DNA from: an uncultured Verrucomicrobiales bacterium
Lineage (GTDB): Bacteria > Verrucomicrobiota > Verrucomicrobiia > Limisphaerales > UBA1100
NCBI GenBank assembly: GCA_913042895.1
Contig: CAJWMQ010000012.1
Span: forward strand, 1-33,021
Reading direction: 5' to 3'
Length of the DNA: 33,021 nucleotides
The stretch's first letter is position 1, and every line of letters begins with the position of its first letter. Made by a program: the position numbers and the translations under genes. Positions 25,492-33,021 of the stretch are shown in pieces. The notes under the pieces were generated by a model. It was not told the DNA's origin, did no database searches, and worked only from the letters and a program-made list of their open reading frames with translations.

Positions 25492-27206
25492 AACACCTCT
25501 GGGATATCAAGGCGCCCAATGAACAGTCTGTTCAAGGTATCACGCAGGCCTTGGGTATCCACCCTCTGCTTGCTCAATGCCTGGTGAATCGTGAGCTGAT
25601 AGACCCTGAGGAGGTTCGTAGTTTTCTGAATCCCAAATTGGCCGATTTGGCTGCGCCGGAACTGATCCCGAACATGGGGCCGGCTGTTCAACGTCTGTTT
25701 CGCGCGCGCGAAAAAGGGGAGGCCGTAGTTGTTTTTGGGGATTACGATGTCGACGGGATTACTTCCACGACGCTACTGCTCGATTCATTAAACTCGTTGG
25801 GGTGGTGCATTGCCGGTTATTTACCTGACCGCGTGGATGAAGGCTATGGGCTAACGCCGGATGGCGTTGCCAATTGCCTGTCACAACATTCACCGGATCT
25901 GTTGATTGCCGCGGATTGTGGGACCAATTCCGTGGAGGTTATAACATCATTAAAAGAGCAAGACGTGGATGTTATTGTACTGGATCATCACCAGGCTTAC
26001 GAGCCGCATCCGCCTGCCGTCGCTTTGGTGAATCCTTGGCTGTCACCGGGAACGGAAGGGAGATTTCGAGAATTATGCACCGCCGGACTTGCCTTTAAAT
26101 TGCTCCACGCAGTCGTGAAGCACGGACGTCAACTCGGTCTGTCGGAGTTCAAGCAATATGACATTCGCCAGCAACTGGATCTGGTGGGATTGGGCACCAT
26201 TGCTGATCTCGTTCCATTGACCGGCGAAAATCGTATTCTGGCAGTCAAGGGACTACAGCAAATCCCCCGGACTCATCGCGTTGGGTTACGAGCCTTACTG
26301 GATGTCGCCGGTATTGATGGTCCTGTTGGCTCTTTTGAGGCCGGTTTCCAGATTGCCCCCCGGCTCAACGCAGCCGGACGTCTGCAAAGCGCTATGCGGG
26401 GCTTGGATTTGCTGTGTTCGGTGGATCCAGCAAGCGCTGAGGAACTAGCGGGTTTGTTGGACCGAAATAATCGTGACCGTCAGCGAGTTGAAAAGGAAAT
26501 CACACATCAAGTGCTCGATACCTTACGGACTCAATTTAACCCTGAGCGAGATCACACCATTGTAATGGGCGATGCCGGTTGGAACATCGGTGTGGTGGGA
26601 ATCGTAGCATCGCGCGTGCAAAAGGAGTTTTATAGGCCCACCGTCATTCTGGGCGGCAGCCCTAATGGCTTACGGGGTTCAGGGCGTAGCATTAAGGGTT
26701 TTGATCTGGCCGCGGCGCTTAAGGAATGCGACGACGTGCTGGATCGTTACGGCGGCCACGCCATGGCAGCTGGAGTCAGTATGCAGTACGATAACCTGGA
26801 AGCCTTTCGGGAGCGACTGAATGAAGTGGCCAAAAATAAGCTGGCGGAGGAGTTGCTTCAGCCGACCTTGAAACTCGACGGAACCATTCCCTTGCATGAG
26901 CTCAACTTTGGCGCCGTGCAATCTCTTGAGGCGCTTCAACCGACCGGTATGGGATTGCCAACGGTTCAGGTAGCTGTGCCGAAACTCGAGCTCAACGCAC
27001 CAGTGCGTTGGATGGGCGCGGATAAACAGCACGCCAAATTATCCGTTACCGACGGACAAGCTTCGGCTGAAGTGGTTTGCTGGAATGCAAAATCTGATCC
27101 GCTACCCGAGGGCCGCTTTGACTTGGCAGCACAACTTTCGATCAACCTTTGGCGGGGACGGCGTTCGCTCCAGTTGAAGATGCTCGACTGGCGTCCAGCC
27201 GCTTGA
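25488..27206 (+). CDS. recJ: Single-stranded-DNA-specific 5'-3' exonuclease RecJ
   Basis: RecJ degrades single-stranded DNA 5' to 3' in recombination and mismatch or base-excision repair. The DHH domain has GDYDVDGITSTTLLLDSL (Asp85, Asp87, Asp89), AADCGTNS (Asp143), and the signature LDHHQ (166-170), all metal ligands. DLVGLGTIADLVPLTGENR and APRLNAAGRLQSA follow. The DHHA1 domain shows NIGVVGIVASRVQKEFYRP and GSGRSIKGFDLAAAL, and an OB-fold ends the 572 residues. Normal length, all motifs intact. ATG overlaps the small membrane gene. ispD starts 11 nt later. Confidence 0.97.
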   Translation: MKHLWDIKAPNEQSVQGITQALGIHPLLAQCLVNRELIDPEEVRSFLNPKLADLAAPELIPNMGPAVQRLFRAREKGEAVVVFGDYDVDGITSTTLLLDSLNSLGWCIAGYLPDRVDEGYGLTPDGVANCLSQHSPDLLIAADCGTNSVEVITSLKEQDVDVIVLDHHQAYEPHPPAVALVNPWLSPGTEGRFRELCTAGLAFKLLHAVVKHGRQLGLSEFKQYDIRQQLDLVGLGTIADLVPLTGENRILAVKGLQQIPRTHRVGLRALLDVAGIDGPVGSFEAGFQIAPRLNAAGRLQSAMRGLDLLCSVDPASAEELAGLLDRNNRDRQRVEKEITHQVLDTLRTQFNPERDHTIVMGDAGWNIGVVGIVASRVQKEFYRPTVILGGSPNGLRGSGRSIKGFDLAAALKECDDVLDRYGGHAMAAGVSMQYDNLEAFRERLNEVAKNKLAEELLQPTLKLDGTIPLHELNFGAVQSLEALQPTGMGLPTVQVAVPKLELNAPVRWMGADKQHAKLSVTDGQASAEVVCWNAKSDPLPEGRFDLAAQLSINLWRGRRSLQLKMLDWRPAA

Positions 27207-27217
27207 GAGAATCCACC

Positions 27218-27889
27218 ATGGCATCCGCAGTCATAGTCGCCGCTGGACGCGGCACACGCATGGGTTCGGACAAGCTCTTCCTAGAAGTGGGCGGCCTGCC
27301 AGTGGTGGGACACGCGTGGAAACGGTTCGATGGGCATCCGGATATTGAGGAAGTCGTATTGGTTGTACGGCCCGATAACCGTTCCGCATTTGAAAATCTG
27401 GCGGGCCGACTGGATTTAAAGCGGCCCTACACCTTGGCGGATGGAGGGCCGGAACGACAGGACTCTGTTCTGAACGGGCTGCAAGCCGTGCGGGCGGATG
27501 CGGGAGTCGTCGCCATTCACGATGGCGCGCGCCCTTGCACAGACGAGCTAACGATCTCCGACACAATCGCTGCAGCACAAAAACAAGGCGCGGCCGTAGC
27601 GGCATTCGCGGCGGTGGATACGTTGAAGCTGGCTGATGGCGATTTGAACATTTCCCGGAACATCGACCGCACCCACCTTTGGGCTGTGCAAACACCACAG
27701 GTGTTTCGCCGCGAGATCATCCAAGATGCCATGAACGCCGTGCGCGAGCAGAATGCGACCGTGACCGATGACACCGCTGCCTGCGAATTGATCGGGCAAG
27801 CGGTTGCCTTGGTGCCTTCCCATGCGCTGAACCCCAAGGTAACCACTCCGGCTGACTTGCCGTTGGTGGAATTCCTGCTCAGCCAATAA
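27218..27889 (+). CDS. ispD: 2-C-methyl-D-erythritol 4-phosphate cytidylyltransferase
   Basis: IspD joins CTP and MEP in the non-mevalonate isoprenoid pathway. The CTP-binding loop AAGRGTRMGSDK is at residues 8-19, VVAIHDGARP in the middle, and TDDTAACELIGQ and NPKVTTPADL near the end, as in the family. Length is 223 residues. The track ORF starts 23 codons earlier inside recJ; ATG 27218 gives the normal N-terminus (ASAVIVAAG). ispF is not adjacent in this window, although the two are often paired or fused. Confidence 0.95.
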   Translation: MASAVIVAAGRGTRMGSDKLFLEVGGLPVVGHAWKRFDGHPDIEEVVLVVRPDNRSAFENLAGRLDLKRPYTLADGGPERQDSVLNGLQAVRADAGVVAIHDGARPCTDELTISDTIAAAQKQGAAVAAFAAVDTLKLADGDLNISRNIDRTHLWAVQTPQVFRREIIQDAMNAVREQNATVTDDTAACELIGQAVALVPSHALNPKVTTPADLPLVEFLLSQ

Positions 27890-27930
27890 CCTCGCCTTGC
27901 CATCTCTGAGCGCTCCCTTAGGCTGACCGC

Positions 27931-29190
27931 ATGAAGCAACGGGTGTTCCATTATATGTTGATGGCTGCTTTGGTCGTCAATTTATACGTCGGCTACCACC
28001 ATTTCACGGCCAGCGCCGAAGCTGCCGGCGCGAATGATGTTTATGCGCACATGGCGAAATTTTCCCGGGTCATCGAACAGGTTCGGCGCAACTATGTTGA
28101 TGAGGATAAGGTCACGTACGATCAACTCGTGGACAGTGCCCTGGCCGGCATGCTCGCCAATCTGGATCCGCACAGCGAGTACATGAACACCAAGAAGCAT
28201 CAGGCCCTAATGGATGACACGCGTCAGGAGTTCGGCGGCATTGGTATTGTGGTTAGCATTCGGGATGACTGGCTCACGATCATTTCCCCCATGGAAGGCA
28301 CGCCCGGCGCACGGGCTGGACTGCGCCCTGGGGATCGCATTGTGCGGATTGGCGATCAATCCACAGAGGGTATGGGTATTAACGATGCCGTCAATCTCAT
28401 GCGCGGCAAGGTGGGCACAGAAGTCACCATCAACATTGCCCGCAAAGATGAAGAGAAGGATTTGGAAATCACCCTCAAACGGGAGCGCATCAAAACCAAG
28501 AGCGTGCGTGATCTGAATAGCAAGGGGGATTATCCGCTTCTCGAAGACGGTGTCGGTTATGTGCGGCTAAGTGGTTTTTCGGAAAACACAGCCACCGAAC
28601 TGGAGGCAGCACTCACCAAGATGGAGGAGGCCGGCCTCAAGGGATTGGTATTGGATTTACGCGACAACCCTGGAGGCCTGCTCACGCAATCCGCCCGCGT
28701 TGCGGAAAAATTCATTAAAGCCGGCCAGCTCATCGTTTCCACTGAAGGACGCGGCACACGCGAGCTGGACCGCTTGGTGGCAACCGTAATTGGCCACCGA
28801 ACATTGCCCATGGTCATTTTGATCAATGGCGGCAGTGCCAGTGCGTCGGAAATCGTGGCGGGCTGCCTTCAGGATTTGAAGCGCGCCGAGTTGATTGGCA
28901 CGCGCACCTTTGGCAAGGGTTCAGTTCAAAGTATCCTGCCGCTAAAAGATGGATCGGCATTGCGCCTGACCACAGCCAAATATTATACGCCCAGCCATCG
29001 CACCATCCACGAGAAAGGCATCGAGCCCGATTACGTGGTCGAAATGACGCCCGAACAAATGCGAGACATCATGCTCCAACGTTCGCCTGGAGGTCTTGAG
29101 ACTTTACCGAAAGAGGATCGCGAACGCGTGAAGGCGGCCACAGACTCTCAGCTCGACAAGGCGTTGGAAATCTTGCGCGAAAAGCTTTAG
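27931..29190 (+). CDS. C-terminal processing peptidase (S41A family)
   Basis: A periplasmic or envelope-bound serine protease that trims or degrades exported proteins from the C-terminus. Residues 1-33 are a signal or anchor (FHYMLMAALVVNLYVGYHHF). An N-terminal helical domain follows, then a PDZ domain (about 100-185, with EFGGIGIVV and GLRPGDRIVRIG). The catalytic S41 domain carries LDLRDNPGGLL, the nucleophile in NGGSASASEIVAG (about 302-306), and the general-base Lys329 in RTFGKGSVQS. Length 419 fits the CtpA/CtpB class rather than the longer Prc class. It starts 41 nt after ispD and ends 10 nt before tsaD. Confidence 0.95.
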   Translation: MKQRVFHYMLMAALVVNLYVGYHHFTASAEAAGANDVYAHMAKFSRVIEQVRRNYVDEDKVTYDQLVDSALAGMLANLDPHSEYMNTKKHQALMDDTRQEFGGIGIVVSIRDDWLTIISPMEGTPGARAGLRPGDRIVRIGDQSTEGMGINDAVNLMRGKVGTEVTINIARKDEEKDLEITLKRERIKTKSVRDLNSKGDYPLLEDGVGYVRLSGFSENTATELEAALTKMEEAGLKGLVLDLRDNPGGLLTQSARVAEKFIKAGQLIVSTEGRGTRELDRLVATVIGHRTLPMVILINGGSASASEIVAGCLQDLKRAELIGTRTFGKGSVQSILPLKDGSALRLTTAKYYTPSHRTIHEKGIEPDYVVEMTPEQMRDIMLQRSPGGLETLPKEDRERVKAATDSQLDKALEILREKL

Positions 29191-29200
29191 TTCGCCGACT

Positions 29201-30235
29201 ATGCGCTTGCTGGCTATTGAAAGTTCCTGCGACGAAACCAGCGCAGCGATCATTGAGGATAGCAGCGTTAGGTCTGTTGTTATTTCATCGCAGATAAAAA
29301 TTCACGCTGAGTATGGCGGTGTAGTCCCTGAACTCGCAACCCGTGAGCATCTTGCCAATCTCCAGCCCGTTGTTAGGGAAGCATTGGTTCAAGCTGGTTT
29401 TGCAGCATCGGAGCTCAACGCCATCTGCGCGACTCAAGGGCCCGGCCTGCCTCCAGCTTTGATGATCGGCTGGAAAGCTGCTCAGTCAATGGCTTTTGCC
29501 CTTAAAGTTCCAATGATTGGTGTCAACCATGTTGAAGCGCATCTATATTCGCCGTGGTTCCAAGGGGATCCACCGCGGGCCTACTGGGAGGGTTTTCAGC
29601 CAAATATTTCATTGGTGATCAGTGGTGGCCACACCTTGCTGGCACAGGTGAATCATCCTCTTGACCACGCCATTATTGGGAGCACACAAGACGATGCCGC
29701 CGGCGAATGTTTTGATAAATGCGCAAAATTGCTGAGGCTGGGCTATCCAGGTGGCCCCATTATGGACAGGCTCGCCACCCAGGGGAATCCTGAGGCCTAC
29801 ACTTTTGCCCGGCCGATGTTAAATCAGGATAACCACGATTTCAGCTTTAGCGGCCTAAAAACTTCGGTCCGTTATTTCCTGGAGAAACATCCGGAGCTGG
29901 TGGAAGACGATGTCGCACTGCCGGACCTTTGCGCCAGTATTCAGGCGGCCATTGTGGAGGTGTTGGTTAAGAAAACCATCCGGGTAGCACGACGCCAACG
30001 GTTGGGTTGCATTACATTGTCCGGTGGGGTTGCCTGTAATACCGGGTTGCGCAAGGCATTCCAACAGGCCTGCGAAAAACATGAACTCAATCTGCAAGTC
30101 GCCCCGTTAAATTTGTGCACGGACAACGCGGCCATGGTCGGCCTGTTGGGGGAACGGTATTTACAAAAAGCAATCCCCACTAATAATTGGCAGGCGGATA
30201 TTCGCCCGAGCTGGAGATTGACCGAACCCGCTTAG
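29201..30235 (+). CDS. tsaD: tRNA threonylcarbamoyladenosine transferase subunit TsaD
   Basis: TsaD moves threonylcarbamoyl to A37 of ANN-decoding tRNAs, working with TsaB and TsaE. The N-terminus MRLLAIESSCDETSAAIIED and the GGVVPELATREH stretch are diagnostic. The metal pair His110 and His114 lies in GVNHVEAHLYSPW. GHTLLAQV, DDAAGECFDKCAKLL and FSFSGLKTSVRYF follow, and CTDNAAMVG near the C-terminus gives the third metal ligand. Length 344 is usual. Start is ATG 29201, 10 nt after the protease stop. The gene converges on the aminotransferase; their stop codons overlap. TsaB and TsaE are not in view. Confidence 0.97.
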   Translation: MRLLAIESSCDETSAAIIEDSSVRSVVISSQIKIHAEYGGVVPELATREHLANLQPVVREALVQAGFAASELNAICATQGPGLPPALMIGWKAAQSMAFALKVPMIGVNHVEAHLYSPWFQGDPPRAYWEGFQPNISLVISGGHTLLAQVNHPLDHAIIGSTQDDAAGECFDKCAKLLRLGYPGGPIMDRLATQGNPEAYTFARPMLNQDNHDFSFSGLKTSVRYFLEKHPELVEDDVALPDLCASIQAAIVEVLVKKTIRVARRQRLGCITLSGGVACNTGLRKAFQQACEKHELNLQVAPLNLCTDNAAMVGLLGERYLQKAIPTNNWQADIRPSWRLTEPA

Positions 30236-31401
30236 AGTGAGCCCACAAAACTTTCCACGCGCTTCAGAGCCTGCTGGAGATTCTCCATGCTGGTGGCGTA
30301 GCTGATACGTATGTAATCGTCACTTCCAAAAGCAATGCCCGGCACAGCGGCGACCTTGACCTCAGCCAGAAGGCGTTCGCAAAACTCTACCGACTTCATA
30401 CCGGTGCCTGAAATGTTTGGGAACAGATAAAATGCTCCCTCGGAATTCACACAAGAAACACCTTTGATGGCATTAAGTTTCTCGCAGGCGAACGACCGGC
30501 GCTGACTGAAATGGCCAAGCCATTCATCCAGGTGGTCCTGCGGTCCGTCCAAAGCCTCCACGGCGCCGGATTGTGCAAAAGACGTCGGATTGCTCGTGCT
30601 ATGACTCTGAATCGCGCCGATCGCCTTGGCGATGGGTAGGGGTGCCGCCATGAACCCAATTCGCCAGCCGGTCATTGAGTAGGCTTTGGCGAGCCCATGG
30701 ACGATAACTGTGTGGGCCTGATGCTCAGGCGAGCAAGCGGCCACACTTTGAAATCGAGCATCGCCGTAGGTGAGTTTTTCGTAAATCTCATCGCTCATAA
30801 TGAGCACACCCTTTTCCACACACACGTCACCCAGCGCCTTGATTTCTTCCGGCGTATAAACCGAACCGGTCGGATTGCTCGGTGAGTTCAGGATAAACAA
30901 CCGCGTCTTGTCGTTGATGGCGCTGCGCAGTTGATCGGGGGTAACCTTAAATTCAGTAGCGTCGGTGGTCGCGATGATCTTGGGAGTCGCGCCGGCCAGT
31001 TTGACCATCTCAGGATAACTCAGCCAATACGGCGCCGGGATGATGACCTCATCTCCAGCCTGACACAGCGCCATCATGACGTTATAGCAGGAATGTTTGC
31101 CGCCACTGGAAACGATGATTTGTTGCGGGTCATAGCTCAGCCCATTTTCCCGTTCAAACTTGCGAGCCACCGCTGCACGCAATTCCGGCGTACCAGCGGC
31201 CGGAGTGTATTTGGTAAAGCCATCGGCCAACGCCTGGGCCGCTGCAGCCTTGATATGTTCGGGGGTATCAAAATCTGGTTCACCGGCCCCAAGGCCAATA
31301 ACATCCTCGCCCGCAGCCCGCAATTCCTTGGCCTTGGCGGTAATCGCCAGCGTCATCGAGGGGGCCAACGAGGCGGCCCGTTCTGAAAGTCGGTATTCCA
31401 T
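30232..31401 (-). CDS. aspC: Aspartate aminotransferase, class I, PLP-dependent
   Basis: A fold-type I aminotransferase of the I-gamma (Thermus/Bacillus AspB) subgroup, probably aspartate/2-oxoglutarate. GAGEPDFDTP (38-47) and the PLP contacts SSGGKHSCYN, NSPSNPTGSVYTP (Asn176) and SDEIYEKLTY (Asp204, Tyr207) are present. The Schiff-base Lys239 is in HGLAKAYSMTGWRIGF. YIRISYATSMENL near the end holds the carboxylate Arg. Length is 389 residues. Prephenate or other specificities occur in the same subgroup, so the gene name is approximate. It is read toward tsaD, with stop codons overlapping in TTAG. 45 bp separate it from the next minus-strand gene. Confidence 0.9.
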   Translation of the reverse strand: MEYRLSERAASLAPSMTLAITAKAKELRAAGEDVIGLGAGEPDFDTPEHIKAAAAQALADGFTKYTPAAGTPELRAAVARKFERENGLSYDPQQIIVSSGGKHSCYNVMMALCQAGDEVIIPAPYWLSYPEMVKLAGATPKIIATTDATEFKVTPDQLRSAINDKTRLFILNSPSNPTGSVYTPEEIKALGDVCVEKGVLIMSDEIYEKLTYGDARFQSVAACSPEHQAHTVIVHGLAKAYSMTGWRIGFMAAPLPIAKAIGAIQSHSTSNPTSFAQSGAVEALDGPQDHLDEWLGHFSQRRSFACEKLNAIKGVSCVNSEGAFYLFPNISGTGMKSVEFCERLLAEVKVAAVPGIAFGSDDYIRISYATSMENLQQALKRVESFVGSL

Positions 31402-31446
31402 CGCGCGCGGAGGTTAGGGGGCGTAATGGGTTTGGGCAAGAGCGAA

Positions 31447-32502
31447 TCAGCGGAAAATCAGCAGATCCATATGCCGCTGGCCTTTGCTGGTGAAGACCCA
31501 TTGCTGGCCTTTTGGGAAGACCAGACCACTGCATGGATGCTTCCGTCGAACATCGGCATCCACGTTGAGAATCTCATATTTTACTGTTTTCTTTAGCTTC
31601 GGATCACGAACTGGCGTGGCACGGATTGGAATCCCGGAGAAACTCAAATCCAAGTCCCAAGCATCCGGATCATCAGCTACTTCAGGGTTTTCAACAATCA
31701 ACTCAGTGAATCGATCGAGCCAATCGAGCTTCGGTCGATGCACGCGCACCCGGCAGAGAACGGGAAGTGCGCTAAGGTATGGAACCATCTCAAACTGTCC
31801 GGCATGATCCTGTCTCAAGATTTCCGCAGCATCCAAGCCAAGCAGGTTCAGGCCATTCCACTGGCCATGAAGATTCTTGCCATCGCGATACCAATGCTTA
31901 AACCAGCCGTTGAAGTGGCTATTAATTTGCAACCCGATTTCAAAATGCAAATGAGCACGCCATGAAGCAATGCCATCGGAATAATTAGTGGTGCGGCCCA
32001 GTACCCCCAGTTCGTCACCGCCAGCGATATCTTGTCCAATCTTGAGTTCGTCGTGAACGGATCTCAGGTGGGCGTAAAGAGTGTAAAACGGAACCCCGTT
32101 TGCTTCATGTGCTACCACCACGTATTTTCCGTAATTGGATGCAGCCGTGTTGTGATTGATATGAACGATGCGGCCAGCCGCCGCTGCACGAACAGGATCA
32201 ATAGGCTCCTCATTCTCATCGCGTTCTATGCTGAGGATATCAATCCCTTCATGCAGGCGCGTGCCACTGTTTCGCACACAGCCAAATGAACCACTCGACC
32301 AAGGGCGCACGGTGGTGGTCGGCGCGAAGAATTGTCCCTCCGCATTCTGCTTTAACAATGAATGGTTGTCGGTTGGAAATTGAAACCAACGCTTCGACTT
32401 CGTTGGTAATGACTCTACGGGTTCATTAACTGGGGGAGCAGTGTGAGGCTTGCAACCCGTTAACCAGACAACTAAAGCGATGCCCCAGAACGTGCGAATC
32501 AT
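31447..32502 (-). CDS. M23/LytM-family peptidase, putative lipoprotein
   Basis: Probably a peptidoglycan endopeptidase or an amidase activator anchored in the envelope. The N-terminus MIRTFWGIALVVWLTGC is a lipoprotein signal with Cys17. The LytM core has the zinc ligands: His84 and Asp88 in GTRLHEGIDI, and His184 plus His186 in WRAHLHFEIG. YAHLRSVHD and GDELGVLGRT lie between, as in M23. So the site looks catalytic, not degenerate. A further 150 residues at the C-terminus (from about 200) match nothing I know. Its ATG overlaps the upstream lipoprotein stop by 4 nt. Substrate peptide cross-link is not known. Confidence 0.88.
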   Translation of the reverse strand: MIRTFWGIALVVWLTGCKPHTAPPVNEPVESLPTKSKRWFQFPTDNHSLLKQNAEGQFFAPTTTVRPWSSGSFGCVRNSGTRLHEGIDILSIERDENEEPIDPVRAAAAGRIVHINHNTAASNYGKYVVVAHEANGVPFYTLYAHLRSVHDELKIGQDIAGGDELGVLGRTTNYSDGIASWRAHLHFEIGLQINSHFNGWFKHWYRDGKNLHGQWNGLNLLGLDAAEILRQDHAGQFEMVPYLSALPVLCRVRVHRPKLDWLDRFTELIVENPEVADDPDAWDLDLSFSGIPIRATPVRDPKLKKTVKYEILNVDADVRRKHPCSGLVFPKGQQWVFTSKGQRHMDLLIFR

Positions 32503-33005
32503 TGTAGCGTTTTATTAAGCAATTCCACCAAACGCTCCACCTCGGGGCGTTCGGCATCCGGAGTAAACTGCATAGCCTCAGCCTGAATTGTTTGCCGAAT
32601 ATAAGCTGCCCCGATGCAACGGCTGTTCACACCATTGGTTTGGCTGCTATCGGATTGCGCCGCAACAATGAATAACCGGCGATCTCGGTGATATGTGGTC
32701 AGCTCCTCCATTAAACGCTGTCCGCGCGTGGTGAAGTTGAGCTGCATCACAAATAGACCATCCGGAGAATCCACCAATTCCGCGCTATTTAGCATCCCGC
32801 TATTTGCGACCAAAACCGGCCGGGGTTGTACCGTCACCTTGGTGGGGTTGGCCCGGTAATAACTCATTTCCAGCACCTGAACTCCCGGCTGGGCGAATTC
32901 CTCTATATAAAACGCTAACTCAGCCTTATCTTTTCGGACTTCCAGGGGGTAGTTGCATCCAACCAATGATAAAGCCAAACCCAAAGCTCCCGAAATCCAA
33001 CGCAT
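32499..33005 (-). CDS. Lipoprotein resembling a stand-alone SecD P1-head domain
   Basis: The first visible residues form a lipoprotein signal, MRWISGALGLALSLVGC (Cys17). The rest, about 150 residues, resembles the SecD/SecDF P1-head region in pattern: LNFTTRGQRLMEELTTYHRDRRLFIVAAQ compares with the family's beta strand, LT..G...F..LT and LAIV. RCIGAAYIRQTIQAEAMQFTPDAE compares with its S.P.I...I and ftp.EA. I infer a shared fold from this spacing; identity is low. No TM helices, so it cannot be a translocase. ATG 33005 is preferred to the TTG at 33014. It lies at the right edge, so its promoter is out of view. It is coupled to the M23 peptidase (ATGA). Confidence 0.7.
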   Translation of the reverse strand: MRWISGALGLALSLVGCNYPLEVRKDKAELAFYIEEFAQPGVQVLEMSYYRANPTKVTVQPRPVLVANSGMLNSAELVDSPDGLFVMQLNFTTRGQRLMEELTTYHRDRRLFIVAAQSDSSQTNGVNSRCIGAAYIRQTIQAEAMQFTPDAERPEVERLVELLNKTLQ

Positions 33006-33021
33006 CGCCAACAATTCAATA

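Noticed and set aside
27149-27217. Longer ispD start inside recJ
   Set aside because: The extra 23 residues are not part of IspD; ATG 27218 gives the normal family N-terminus.

Overview
This window is a dense chromosomal segment of a Gram-negative bacterium with an outer membrane: it encodes a three-part RND efflux system, several putative lipoproteins and a fused SecDF. Nearly all of it is housekeeping metabolism, and no rRNA, tRNA, CRISPR array, phage gene or insertion sequence is visible. The gene content (fused SecDF next to yajC and tgt, type III pantothenate kinase, a short adenylate kinase beside fmt) makes me suspect Verrucomicrobiota, perhaps a Pedosphaera-like lineage. That is an impression from gene content, not a demonstrated placement. 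Shine-Dalgarno sequences are often weak. Adjacent genes are frequently coupled by ATGA, GTGA or TGATG overlaps.

Layout. Positions 1-4105 are a minus-strand run, transcribed right to left: nadC (NAD synthesis), birA (biotin ligase/repressor), coaX (pantothenate kinase), trpA (tryptophan synthase alpha) and a mannose-1-phosphate guanylyltransferase cut by the window edge. From 4203 the plus strand takes over: msrP (periplasmic methionine sulfoxide reductase), nnr (NAD(P)HX repair), an unrecognised two-TM proline-rich protein, adk and fmt. Positions 9345-15901 hold a self-contained efflux cassette: a TetR repressor behind a palindromic operator candidate, then an outer-membrane factor, a membrane-fusion protein and an RND pump, each overlapping the next. 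An MFS transporter with an unusual extracytoplasmic insert, a HAD phosphatase-like protein and folB follow (15956-18340).

Positions 18434-25163 carry an FAH-family hydrolase behind a promoter-like sequence, then proS, tgt, yajC and secDF (translation, tRNA modification and Sec export). Next come a small PGPGW-like membrane protein, recJ, ispD, a C-terminal processing protease and tsaD (to 30235). The last part is minus strand: an aspartate aminotransferase converging on tsaD with overlapping stop codons, and a coupled lipoprotein pair at the right edge (an M23/LytM peptidase and a protein resembling a stand-alone SecD P1-head domain).

The most unusual items are the MFS transporter with a barrel-sandwich (biotinyl/lipoyl-like) insert between TM7 and TM8, the SecD-head-like lipoprotein coupled to an M23 lipoprotein, and the proline-rich two-TM protein of unknown function. 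No obviously new multi-gene defence or mobile system was found.
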